A stretch of 64,000 bases of DNA from Mariniphaga sp041684965 (lineage in GTDB: Bacteria > Bacteroidota > Bacteroidia > Bacteroidales > Prolixibacteraceae): the NCBI GenBank assembly GCA_041684965.1, contig JAWLGR010000013.1, positions 80,264 to 144,263 of the forward strand, written 5' to 3'. The notes beneath the pieces were generated by a model. The model was given only the letters and a program-made list of their open reading frames with translations. It was not told the origin of the DNA and did no database searches. A program made the position numbers and the translations under genes. Below are positions 26,058 through 34,838 of this stretch, in pieces (position 1 is the first letter of the stretch; the number at the start of each line of letters is the position of its first letter).

Positions 26058-28697
26058 TCATGGTATATACGCCTGGTTTTGTGGTTCGGGCCAATTCAGG
26101 TGCTTATGGAGGAACGGAAAACTTACATCCCCGTTAATGATATGTCCTCCATCATGCAGGTCAAGTACCGTTAAATCCCCTTTCCCCATCCGTTCATAAT
26201 GTTCTTTTACTTTGGCATATTCATGCTCCACCCATTCGGGCAATGCGATACCGTCCTGTCTGCCATGCTCTACCATAAAAGGGCGCGGGAATATCAGGCG
26301 GTTGGCCATTTCGGCATATTCCAAAGTATGGCCCCTGTTCCACATAGGCATCTCTGAGTCGACATGATATACAAAGCTTGTAGTGTAATATATTGACGAT
26401 TCTTTCCGGGCACTTTCATTGAAATAAGCGCAATTAATACTAAGTGCATATTCAGGAATCATCGATGCCACAAGCGATGCGGCTTGTCCGCCAATGCTTT
26501 TACCATAAATTGCAATTCTGGAAGGATCAACGAATGGCAGGGTTTTGAACCAGCCAATGAGCTGCTGGTGCTGGCGGCCCACTGTTGACCATAGTCCGGT
26601 GCGGGAGGGTTTGGCGATGCGATCAATCCATCGAAACCGTGTTTCTCCTGTCCAGTTTCCAAAAGGAGTGAATACCACGAAACCACGATCGGCCAGAACT
26701 CTTCCAACCTCATAGTACCCTGACCCCTCACCTAAGGCAGTGGTTGGATAGCCGCCACGTCCATGCTGCAGAACAATTACCGGCCGCTTTTCTCCCGGTT
26801 CAATATCTTTTGGAATGCAAAGGATGCCCCATAGTTCTACATCGGGCAATACATCCATTAATACATCGTAACATACGTAACCGGGCTGGTCATCAAATTT
26901 TTTTGTCCTGACATTCATTGGCAGGAAGTCATCGTCGACCCAGCCGGTTAATTCCCGTTTAAAAAACTCCCGTAATTTTTCCTGGTCTTTAATGGTTCCA
27001 TCAAATTCCTTTCGAACATATTCGCTGTCTCTTAACAGAAGTTGGGTGTGCCCAACCATCTGTTCTACCATTCTGCCCATGCGTGCTGCAGGATCAAAAT
27101 TTTTACGGTTATCTGCAGGTATTTCATCAGAAAGTTCCACAGGTCTGGAATGACCCAGCATTTTCATAAACTGGTTTACGGCTTTTTCAGAGCCAAATGG
27201 TACTCTTGCCCCTGTACTTTTATATATTAGTTTTCTTGTTCCAAATCCTGGTTTGACTAATGTATTAATCCTGTCAAATTCCGATTGAATTTCATCGAAG
27301 TAAGGAGTCCATAATCTGCCGGGGGGTTCTATTTTTTTTCCTTCATTCAATTCTCCCGTATAATCGGGTCCTTTGCTGTATTCCACTACCAGAGATCGGG
27401 GAGCAATCATGCTGGCCAGTTCGGCATCGCCAAATTCGTACAGCAGGCCCCAGATGTTCCGGTAAATTGGCTCTTTCCATATTTCTTCACGTGGTGCAAA
27501 ATAGCCACTTATTAGTGTTGCATCAACCCGGGTGTCAAGGGCAGCAGTATACAATGCAAGCAATCCGCCTTCCCCATATCCGGCAATTCCGATTTTTGCC
27601 GCACTGCCTGCCTGCGTTGCAAACCAGTCAACCACTGCTTCCATCTTTTGTACTTCGTAACCTGCAACAGTTCGTCCCATTTCATGCGCCTGAGAATAAA
27701 TCCATGATCGTGAAGGCCTGTTCGTACCTCTCGACCAGCGGGTTGTTCTGTCAATAATAACAGGTACCACCACGGTGAACCCATTCTCAGCCAAACGCCT
27801 GGCAAACTGAGAGTTTTCCTCTGTCCCCAAACTCAAACCTGTCAAATCTTCAGGATTCTGATCGGCATCAGGTACCGCAATTGCATACCCTTTCGGGGTA
27901 CCCTTAGGTACCAGCATTAGTCCTTCCCCGAATATTTTGCGGGGAACATCCAGTTCCGGCCAGTACTGAAGGGCAGGACGTGGCAATACCTCCTTAAGTA
28001 CCGGCCAGCGCACTTCATAGATTATATAATCATCGGTTTCTGATATTTTCTTAATTTTTTCCATTGAAACCGGTTCCCGTTCATCTATTGCACCAAGAAT
28101 TGACCGGAAACTGGCCCGGTTTGGTTCTACAGATGCATTGTAAGCTTCGGGAGAGGACAAGTCGCGATCCCAATACAGCTCCCTTTCAGGCTTAGTGGTT
28201 TTAATTCGTTTTTCATAAAACCTTCTTACTCCATCTATAATATTTTCCCATTGAACATCCTCTTCCAACGGATTTGTAAAAGATATGTGATTTCCTGTAT
28301 AATCTTTTGCATTAAATCTTGGAGGTACGGGTAACAGATTGAGAGTAAGGCCGGTTGATTTATTCGTCAGGCGGTACTCCAAAGGCTGGTATCTGCTCTT
28401 GCCTGCAACTAATATCAAATCAGGGGAATCCGATTCTTTTTTTAAATATACGGTTGCATTTAATTCCTGTGTTGTTATACCGTTCAAATCTGAAGTGGGA
28501 ACTTTTAATAAAAAGCTTCCATTTTTATCTGTTGTGGTCGAATGATTTGTTCCTTTTAACACTACCTCAGCATTTTCAACAACAGCGCCATTAAGCCCGT
28601 CGTTAACAACTCCCTTAATTTCAAACACCGGCCCGGTGCAATTGAGTGCAAGTAAGCCAACTATTATAAATATGAATAATAAATTATTTTTTTTCAT
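26058..28697 (-). CDS. Double alpha/beta-hydrolase lipoprotein with N-terminal regulatory beta-domain
   Basis: Of 879 residues. Lipobox LALNC gives Cys20. Residues 25-125 form a carboxypeptidase-regulatory-like beta domain (EIKGVVNDGLNGAVVENAEV). Residues 250-450 look like a first alpha/beta hydrolase, but its nucleophile elbow reads GYGEGG (373-378), with Glu376 in place of Ser. Residues 600-870 form a second hydrolase with oxyanion HGRGG (645-649), elbow GKSIGG with Ser734, Asp815 in HGRQDG and His852 in HDGGHI. Only the second is expected to be active. The fold is that of acetyl-xylan esterase/dienelactone-hydrolase types, so an ester-removal role fits. It is co-linear with the M14 gene (53 bp) and the nitrilase gene (54 bp). 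Confidence 0.86.
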   Translation of the reverse strand: MKKNNLLFIFIIVGLLALNCTGPVFEIKGVVNDGLNGAVVENAEVVLKGTNHSTTTDKNGSFLLKVPTSDLNGITTQELNATVYLKKESDSPDLILVAGKSRYQPLEYRLTNKSTGLTLNLLPVPPRFNAKDYTGNHISFTNPLEEDVQWENIIDGVRRFYEKRIKTTKPERELYWDRDLSSPEAYNASVEPNRASFRSILGAIDEREPVSMEKIKKISETDDYIIYEVRWPVLKEVLPRPALQYWPELDVPRKIFGEGLMLVPKGTPKGYAIAVPDADQNPEDLTGLSLGTEENSQFARRLAENGFTVVVPVIIDRTTRWSRGTNRPSRSWIYSQAHEMGRTVAGYEVQKMEAVVDWFATQAGSAAKIGIAGYGEGGLLALYTAALDTRVDATLISGYFAPREEIWKEPIYRNIWGLLYEFGDAELASMIAPRSLVVEYSKGPDYTGELNEGKKIEPPGRLWTPYFDEIQSEFDRINTLVKPGFGTRKLIYKSTGARVPFGSEKAVNQFMKMLGHSRPVELSDEIPADNRKNFDPAARMGRMVEQMVGHTQLLLRDSEYVRKEFDGTIKDQEKLREFFKRELTGWVDDDFLPMNVRTKKFDDQPGYVCYDVLMDVLPDVELWGILCIPKDIEPGEKRPVIVLQHGRGGYPTTALGEGSGYYEVGRVLADRGFVVFTPFGNWTGETRFRWIDRIAKPSRTGLWSTVGRQHQQLIGWFKTLPFVDPSRIAIYGKSIGGQAASLVASMIPEYALSINCAYFNESARKESSIYYTTSFVYHVDSEMPMWNRGHTLEYAEMANRLIFPRPFMVEHGRQDGIALPEWVEHEYAKVKEHYERMGKGDLTVLDLHDGGHIINGDVSFPFLHKHLNWPEPQNQAYIP

Positions 28698-28751
28698 GCC
28701 GTATTATTTTTTAAAAATGGCTGTCAGATGTTTAAAATTTTGATTGAATGG

Positions 28752-29804
28752 CTAATTCTCTTTACGTGCTTTCTCCTGTACAATTGTGGCATCCCTGACA
28801 TGTTCCTCGTGTGTTCTCAGTTCAAATTCCTTCAAAATATCTTTTACCTTTACATCCGGTGACAGACTTTCAATAATTGCCCATTCCTCTTCATGAAATA
28901 AGGTAATCCGCACATCGCGGCCATATTTTTTATGAATATCAGGAAACCGTCTCACATAAGGCCATAGGTGCAGGATAGCCTTCTCCAGGTTAACGGGGGC
29001 ACAAATGAAATTTGAGTTCCAAATACCTGTTTTGTCTATCTCTGTGCCGCTGATATCGCATATTTTTGAGGTGTGTTTTCTTGTACTGGTAGCAACTACA
29101 TATTTATTTTGCCAGGCTTTTGCGTTTACCATTTGCCCGCCGGGAAATGCTGATGGCAAAAATACTATCTCTGCTTTTTGGTCCCTTAACTTTTTCCAAC
29201 CATCATCCCATAATAAATCAAAACAGATTTGTACACCTATAATACCAAAATCGGTTTGAAAGACAGGAGGAGATAAGGTTCCCGGTGCAAGTCCCATACT
29301 TATTTCACCTTCTGTTAAGTGAATTTTATGGTATTCACCTATTGTTTTTCCTTGCCTGTTAATGATGACGGCAGAATTATAAATTTTACCATTCTCTTCG
29401 GTATAAACCGGACAAACAATATAGCAGTTGTTTGTTTTGGAATATTCAGACATCCTGGTGATTGCATTTTTAGACAACTTCACACTTTCCTCCAGTGAAT
29501 ACCTCCTGCTCGTATTTGAGGTAGGGAAAACCTCGGGTAAGCATACAATGTCAGGATTATAGTTCTCTAAAACCGACATGATTTGAAGCATTTTTTCCAC
29601 CATTTCTTCCGAGGTTTCGGTATTTATTCCCATTTGTGATATACTGGCAATCCAGACCTCCCTGGGTAATTTGTTTTGGTTGGAGAACAATAATTTGTTT
29701 TCAGGGGAAGCCATGGAAGTTAAACTACCCAAACCTGTTAACCCTGCTGTTAAGGCGGATGTTTGTATAAAATTCCGGCGAGATAAGTTCTTTTTCATAG
29801 ACAA
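28752..29804 (-). CDS. Nitrilase-superfamily carbon-nitrogen hydrolase, Tat-type signal
   Basis: Of 350 residues. SRRNFIQTSALTAG is a twin-arginine-type signal. The catalytic triad of the nitrilase superfamily is visible: Glu91 (VCLPEVFP), Lys160 (EYHKIHLTEGE) and Cys194 (GVQICFDLLWDD). The superfamily hydrolyses amides, nitriles or carbamates. An exported version in a sugar locus is unusual and suggests release of ammonia or an amine from the substrate (inference). It sits between the amidohydrolase gene (41 bp) and the double hydrolase gene (54 bp), so these are probably one transcript. Confidence 0.88.
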   Translation of the reverse strand: MSMKKNLSRRNFIQTSALTAGLTGLGSLTSMASPENKLLFSNQNKLPREVWIASISQMGINTETSEEMVEKMLQIMSVLENYNPDIVCLPEVFPTSNTSRRYSLEESVKLSKNAITRMSEYSKTNNCYIVCPVYTEENGKIYNSAVIINRQGKTIGEYHKIHLTEGEISMGLAPGTLSPPVFQTDFGIIGVQICFDLLWDDGWKKLRDQKAEIVFLPSAFPGGQMVNAKAWQNKYVVATSTRKHTSKICDISGTEIDKTGIWNSNFICAPVNLEKAILHLWPYVRRFPDIHKKYGRDVRITLFHEEEWAIIESLSPDVKVKDILKEFELRTHEEHVRDATIVQEKARKEN

Positions 29805-29845
29805 GAAGTTTTATTGGTCGATTAAAAAGTACAAAACTTTATTGA

Positions 29846-31354
29846 TTATTCGGGATGCTTTACCATAGAATTTTCCAATTGATTTAGAATTGTATTCAAT
29901 GCCTCTCTTGTATGCAGGTGTCCGTTTGTCATAACGGTATTTATTTTGCTGGTGTTTCGGATGTCATCCAGGGGGTTTGCATCAAGTATTACCAAATCAG
30001 CCAGCATCCCTTCAGCAATTGCTCCCTGCCGGTTTTCAATTCCGAAATATTCAGCTGGCTTAAGTGTTGCAGACTCTAAGGCCTGCAAGGGAGTCAGCCC
30101 GGCCTGAACGAGCAGTGCAAGTTCTTCATGCAGGCTGTAGGCTGGAGTAAGAAATGAAAGCGGCATGTCGGTGCCGGCCATTATTCCAATTCCTGCATCG
30201 GCTAATCTTTTTACCATGTCATACGCCCATCCGGCATGGGCCAATCCTTCTTCGGACGGAGTTTGGCTGCTTTTCCTGGCAGCTTCTTGTTCCCATCTGT
30301 TTCTGATTGATGCCGGTAAATAACGATATGTTTTTTTCCAGTCTTCCCGGTTATACATCCTGTGTTCCTCCTGGGCAATTATTACCAGGGTAGGTACCTG
30401 CCAGGTACCGTTTTTTGCCAGGGTGTTAAGAACTGTATCGCGGCGATTATTATCTTGTGTGCGAAAGGAGTGCAGGCGTTGAGCCCTGTATATTCCTTCC
30501 CGGAGTGACTGACCGGATTTTTCTTTTCCCTCAGCAATCATCTGACGCCGCATTGTTAAAAGCGAATCCCAGTCTGCCGAACACGCCATCTCCAGGTTGT
30601 ACATGTGCTCCATACTCGTTAGCCCTGCGTTCGAGGCTTCAACAACATCCATTGCAAGGGGCACATGAGCACACAAAGGATAATTATGTTCCTTTGCAAT
30701 TGAAAACACTTCCAGAGCTACATCACGTGGAATTAAATCGTACACTTTTATTTCATTCACTCCTGCCTTCATAAGGGTATCAATCCTGAGCCGGGCTTGT
30801 TCCACCGTACCAGCACTTACAGATGAAACCCAACTGAGCTGCATTCCGTCGATGTGTGGACCAGTAATAAAAATATGGGGAGCCATTCCCTCTGAGTCCA
30901 ATGCTTCTTTGGCTTTTCCCCTTAAATCAAGGATTGATTCGAGGGTAGCCCCGGTATCGCGAACATATAAAATCCCGTTTGCTACAAAAAGTGGAAATAA
31001 TTCAGGCATAGCAGCATCGCTGTTTGACAGGTGCACATGTGCATCCCATAATCCGGGGATCATAAATTTTCCGCTGCCGTCGATTGACATTGCACCGCGT
31101 GGAATTGAAATTTCTCCTGCCCGGCCGGTTTGTGTTATCCTTTTTCCTGTTACAATTACATCCTGCCCGTCCCGCTGCCCGTTCACAGCATCTATTACAC
31201 TGATATTCCTGAATGCATAAATTTTCTCTTTGCTATCCGGGGTATCGGATGAACATGCTGAAAGGATTAACATCGGGAGAATAAGCAGCAGAAACATTTT
31301 TAAATTCCCCGGAGCAGGAAGGAGAATACCTTTTTGTATTTTCATTATTATCAT
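29846..31354 (-). CDS. Amidohydrolase-superfamily lipoprotein (imidazolonepropionase-like)
   Basis: A lipobox (LSAC, Cys34) precedes a metal-dependent amidohydrolase with a composite start-and-end beta domain and a TIM barrel. Metal ligands HVH (106-108, in WDAHVHLS), a central CAHV His, a SMEHMYN His and the C-terminal AGTDMP Asp are all present; AIAEGMLADLVIL closes the beta domain. Such enzymes hydrolyse cyclic amides, N-acyl groups or peptides (dipeptidase-like). The true start could also be codon 4 (MKIQKG). Placement between the nitrilase (41 bp) and DoxX fusion (64 bp) genes makes it part of the catabolic operon. Confidence 0.88.
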   Translation of the reverse strand: MIIMKIQKGILLPAPGNLKMFLLLILPMLILSACSSDTPDSKEKIYAFRNISVIDAVNGQRDGQDVIVTGKRITQTGRAGEISIPRGAMSIDGSGKFMIPGLWDAHVHLSNSDAAMPELFPLFVANGILYVRDTGATLESILDLRGKAKEALDSEGMAPHIFITGPHIDGMQLSWVSSVSAGTVEQARLRIDTLMKAGVNEIKVYDLIPRDVALEVFSIAKEHNYPLCAHVPLAMDVVEASNAGLTSMEHMYNLEMACSADWDSLLTMRRQMIAEGKEKSGQSLREGIYRAQRLHSFRTQDNNRRDTVLNTLAKNGTWQVPTLVIIAQEEHRMYNREDWKKTYRYLPASIRNRWEQEAARKSSQTPSEEGLAHAGWAYDMVKRLADAGIGIMAGTDMPLSFLTPAYSLHEELALLVQAGLTPLQALESATLKPAEYFGIENRQGAIAEGMLADLVILDANPLDDIRNTSKINTVMTNGHLHTREALNTILNQLENSMVKHPE

Positions 31355-31418
31355 TGTCAGATTAAATTATCTATTTTCGATACTGAAGATATGAAAAGCT
31401 TCCCAAATAACAAAGAAA

Positions 31419-32981
31419 TTAGCCGAACCAGGCTCTTTGCCGGCTCTGTGCTTTACTTACACTTTCGACAGTTTGAATAACATTTTCTACAATTTGGAAA
31501 TCAAACATTCCTACTTCGATAAAATCAGCACCATTATCAAAAGCCCATTGAAAACCATCTTTTGGAAGAAGGGCACCCCCGGCAAGCACCTTAAATCCTA
31601 CAACCGGTTTTTGAGCTTTTTGGACGAAATCAACGGTTTCTTCAGGAAATAAACACCACATATTGTCGTGAAATTTATTATGATCATCGCTAATATTGGA
31701 ACTCCACAGGAAAGGATAACGATTTTCCCTTGGGTGAGCTGACCAGTATTGATCGTGATGCATGGTTTTATAATAAAAATCAGGGTCTATTCCTGCCTCC
31801 ACGCATGCCAACATTGCCTGGATGGTATGTGCCCCAAGGCCAACAGGAAATCCCTGCTGGCGAATGTAATCCACACATTTTACAATTACATCAACCTCTC
31901 CGTCATAAATTCTTCTGTCGCAGGCAGCACCTTGTATGAAAATATAGTCAACTCCTTTATCAATTGCCCGGTCAACCTGGCTGTAAATATCGTCTTTGGT
32001 TGGGGCCACATTTACCCAGGTTTGAAAATTCCCTCCAAACATTTTCCTGTAACGGTCGAGCAGGGGAGTGGCAAAGAAGAGGTTAATGCCAGCCTGTTCG
32101 GCCAACATATAGGTTTCAATAATTTTCTTTTCAGTATTATAGGCTTTAAAAAGTGAACTGGCATATTTTAAATCACGGGCATGTGCATTTCCCGATAAAT
32201 GATTCGTTCCCATAATTAAACGGCTAACAGGTTTTTTCCCCTTGGCTAAAATACCCATAGGCATTTTCCCTTCAATTTCACTCAGTGATCGCTGGTTCAG
32301 TTTAATGGTGCTCCCCGTAAAACCATCGGGAGTGGAATTTTTTTTATCATTAATAAAAGCCCAGCCAAAACCTCCCAGGAAAGGCAGAAATGTCAGACTT
32401 TTAAGCATCTCCCGGCGGCTGCTTGAGTTGCCTGCACCGGCTTGCACAACCTGTTGATTTTTAGTTTTTAAAAAGTGTGGGATTGGCAGGTTGAATTTTA
32501 GCTTTTTAAGCAGGCTCCAGAGCCCGATATTGAGTGTATGAGGGAATAATCCAAGCAGGACTAATGCTACAAGTTCAATAAAAGTTTTATCAACCAACAG
32601 GTAATGTCCCTCCTGCGGAGCAAAGAAGTTATATCCCATAAATGGAGGATAGGCGATGTAGTAAAAGAATAACAGTACAATGCCCGCAAAAACCGCTGTA
32701 CGTGCAAGTATGCCCAGGAACAAACCCAGTCCGATGAATAACATCCCCCAAATATTTAAAAAATTTACAACTTCCAGTATGACCGGATGAGCCGCCATTG
32801 TATGAAAAATACCTGAAAACAATCCACGGGTATTGACCAGGTAACTTTCAGCAGACCAGCCCGGATCCATTAACTTTACAATTCCTTCGTACAGGAAATG
32901 CCAGCCAATGATTATACGTAAAATGATTAGTCCCCATTGTTGATAGGGATTTAGTTTTGAAGCGTCTTGTTCTTTTTTCAT
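31419..32981 (-). CDS. DoxX membrane domain fused to a TIM-barrel aldo-keto-reductase-like domain
   Basis: The first 150 of 520 residues contain four hydrophobic helices with the DoxX-type start (LILRIIIGWHFLYEGIVKL). After a hydrophilic linker, a second export-like signal occurs: SSSRREMLKSLTFLPFLGG at 186-204, twin-arginine in character. Residues 235-510 are a TIM-barrel domain (SRLIMGTNHLSGN, KYASSLFKAYN, GVDYIFIQGA, GFKVLAGGAL) resembling aldo/keto reductases or related barrels. The family link of the barrel is only moderately certain because catalytic Tyr and Lys are not obvious. DoxX domains assist membrane-associated redox reactions, so the fusion may couple quinone-level electron transfer to sugar-ketone chemistry (inference). 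Confidence 0.8.
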   Translation of the reverse strand: MKKEQDASKLNPYQQWGLIILRIIIGWHFLYEGIVKLMDPGWSAESYLVNTRGLFSGIFHTMAAHPVILEVVNFLNIWGMLFIGLGLFLGILARTAVFAGIVLLFFYYIAYPPFMGYNFFAPQEGHYLLVDKTFIELVALVLLGLFPHTLNIGLWSLLKKLKFNLPIPHFLKTKNQQVVQAGAGNSSSRREMLKSLTFLPFLGGFGWAFINDKKNSTPDGFTGSTIKLNQRSLSEIEGKMPMGILAKGKKPVSRLIMGTNHLSGNAHARDLKYASSLFKAYNTEKKIIETYMLAEQAGINLFFATPLLDRYRKMFGGNFQTWVNVAPTKDDIYSQVDRAIDKGVDYIFIQGAACDRRIYDGEVDVIVKCVDYIRQQGFPVGLGAHTIQAMLACVEAGIDPDFYYKTMHHDQYWSAHPRENRYPFLWSSNISDDHNKFHDNMWCLFPEETVDFVQKAQKPVVGFKVLAGGALLPKDGFQWAFDNGADFIEVGMFDFQIVENVIQTVESVSKAQSRQRAWFG

Positions 32982-33044
32982 AGAATTCTTGTAATGAATA
33001 CTTATTCCGGTGTTTTACAAATAAATTTCACGAATTTATTAAAA

Positions 33045-33088
33045 TTAATAACCCATCATTGATTTTTAACTCAATAATGGGTTATTAA
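33045..33088 (-). terminator. Hairpin between susD-like gene and DoxX fusion gene
   Basis: An 18-bp inverted repeat (TTAATAACCCATCATTGA / TCAATAATGGGTTATTAA) pairing at 17 of 18 positions with an 8-base loop. It lies just after the susD-like stop. In the leftward direction it ends AAA-rich/T-rich, so it could act as a partial terminator that keeps susC/D expression higher than the downstream enzymes. Confidence 0.6.
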
Positions 33089-33106
33089 ACTGCTTCTGTT
33101 GATTAA

Positions 33107-34816
33107 TTAATTGTTTCCCCAGCCGGGATTTTGTCCCAGGTTAGGATTTAAAGTAAGCTGACTTTCCGGAATAGGCCACAGATAGTCGCGGTTCAGCTTA
33201 AACTGATATCCGTTTGGAAAAACATTCTGGAATACGTCCAGATATCCATCGGGTGTAACCGGCAATCCTGGATCGTGAAGAAACTGGTCGGCTTTTGCTC
33301 CGGTTCCACGTTCTCCAATTAAATATTTCATGGCAGCCCATCTTAAAAGATCATCCATACGGAAATCTTCCGATGCCAGCTCCACAAGCCTCTCACGTCT
33401 TACTTCGTTTACAATGGGTGACAAATCAGGATACCTCCAGTTTGGGTCATGTGTAATGTTATCAAGTTCCAGATGAGGCATTCCTACTCTGTCTCTTAAC
33501 AGGTTGATGGAAATATCAAGGTCTTCCTGCGTTAACGTTCCAAGTTCTGTTTTTGCTTCGGCATAATTAAGCAGAACCTCTGCATACCTGTCATTTAAGG
33601 TTGGTGTTTCCTCATGCTGGGTATGATGGTAAATCCGGTGAGCATTGTACGTTTTACGCTGATGGTAACCTGTGGCTCCCGAGTGGCTGATGTCCTGGAA
33701 AGTACGGTTGAAAGTTACTTCATAATAGTCAATGCTGCCGTCTTCATAAATATATAAAGGATCATCTTTGGTGAAAATGGTCTGGTCCATTCTGGGGTCT
33801 CTGTTCATTACTTCATCCTCAATGGTTTCATCTCCCTGATAAAGTGGACTCACTGCTATTGGAAGACCATCGATGCTAAGATACTGGTCAACGAACTGTT
33901 TTGTCAACCCTCTTGTTTCAGGGTAAGCAAAATAAAACAATTTACGGCCGGCATTAATGTCCTGTGCCAAATCCATTTTTGTCCATCTCATGGCTTCCGG
34001 GTTATTGGTGAAGTCGCGCCAGTTGAATGTATTGTAATAATCATTTTCCGGGTCTCCGGTTGAATGGAGCTCATAAAGCCCGGAGTTCATTATCTCGAGA
34101 GCGGCAGCAGCTGCCTTGGCAAGATATTTATCCGGATTGGCATTCGTAACTCCAAAAACTGTTCCGTTGTGGTATTTCTCCCAGGTGCCTTCATAAAGAG
34201 CTACTCTCGATTGCAGTAACAAGGCAAACCATCTGGGCAACCGTGAATAACCGTCGCCTCTTTCGGCGCTCAGATACATAGCTGCGGTATCCAGATCAGC
34301 AATCATATTATCGGCTACTACATTTCTGGGATCTCTTTCACCATATAGTTCAGGTGAATCCATGGTTAATACTTTATCAATCCACTGTACATCTCCAAAA
34401 TCCCTTAATAACCTCCAGTAATAAAATGCCCTGAAGTAATGGGCTTCACCAACAGCCTGTTTGATTTCATCAAAATCACCTTCCCATTTCCGGGATTGTT
34501 CCAAAAGATAATTGACCTGGCGAATGTTTCCATAGCTATACCCCGGGCCTGAATTAATTGTTGATACGCCTCCCAGCCTTTCCGGTATGGAAGTCCTGGA
34601 AATAAGCACATCAGTATGATAATCACCCCATCCTGTCGATGAACCTCCGGTGGAAGTATGAAACCTGTTGACAAAAACAGTAAAGTCATTGGCGTTTTTA
34701 AAGAAGGATGCTTCGGTAACCTGATCCAGTGGTTCTCTGTCCAGCCAGTCTTCCTGGCAGGCTGTTAAGATTACGGTTAACCCAATTAAGCTTATTATTA
34801 TTTTTTTTAAGTCCAT
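33107..34816 (-). CDS. SusD/RagB-family nutrient-binding lipoprotein
   Basis: A 569-residue surface lipoprotein with lipobox LTAC (Cys20). The EDWLDREPLDQVTEASFF stretch is the classic SusD N terminus, with TPR-like helices and a RFHTST segment after it; RYAEVLLNYAEAKTELG and LRDRVGMPHL are conserved SusD blocks, and the C terminus reads LWPIPESQLTLNPNLGQNPGW. SusD caps its SusC porin and binds the glycan at the outer membrane. The 22-bp spacing to the SusC gene upstream is typical of a co-transcribed pair. The ligand is unknown. Confidence 0.96.
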   Translation of the reverse strand: MDLKKIIISLIGLTVILTACQEDWLDREPLDQVTEASFFKNANDFTVFVNRFHTSTGGSSTGWGDYHTDVLISRTSIPERLGGVSTINSGPGYSYGNIRQVNYLLEQSRKWEGDFDEIKQAVGEAHYFRAFYYWRLLRDFGDVQWIDKVLTMDSPELYGERDPRNVVADNMIADLDTAAMYLSAERGDGYSRLPRWFALLLQSRVALYEGTWEKYHNGTVFGVTNANPDKYLAKAAAAALEIMNSGLYELHSTGDPENDYYNTFNWRDFTNNPEAMRWTKMDLAQDINAGRKLFYFAYPETRGLTKQFVDQYLSIDGLPIAVSPLYQGDETIEDEVMNRDPRMDQTIFTKDDPLYIYEDGSIDYYEVTFNRTFQDISHSGATGYHQRKTYNAHRIYHHTQHEETPTLNDRYAEVLLNYAEAKTELGTLTQEDLDISINLLRDRVGMPHLELDNITHDPNWRYPDLSPIVNEVRRERLVELASEDFRMDDLLRWAAMKYLIGERGTGAKADQFLHDPGLPVTPDGYLDVFQNVFPNGYQFKLNRDYLWPIPESQLTLNPNLGQNPGWGNN

Positions 34817-34838
34817 GATGTTTTATTTTAATGATTCT

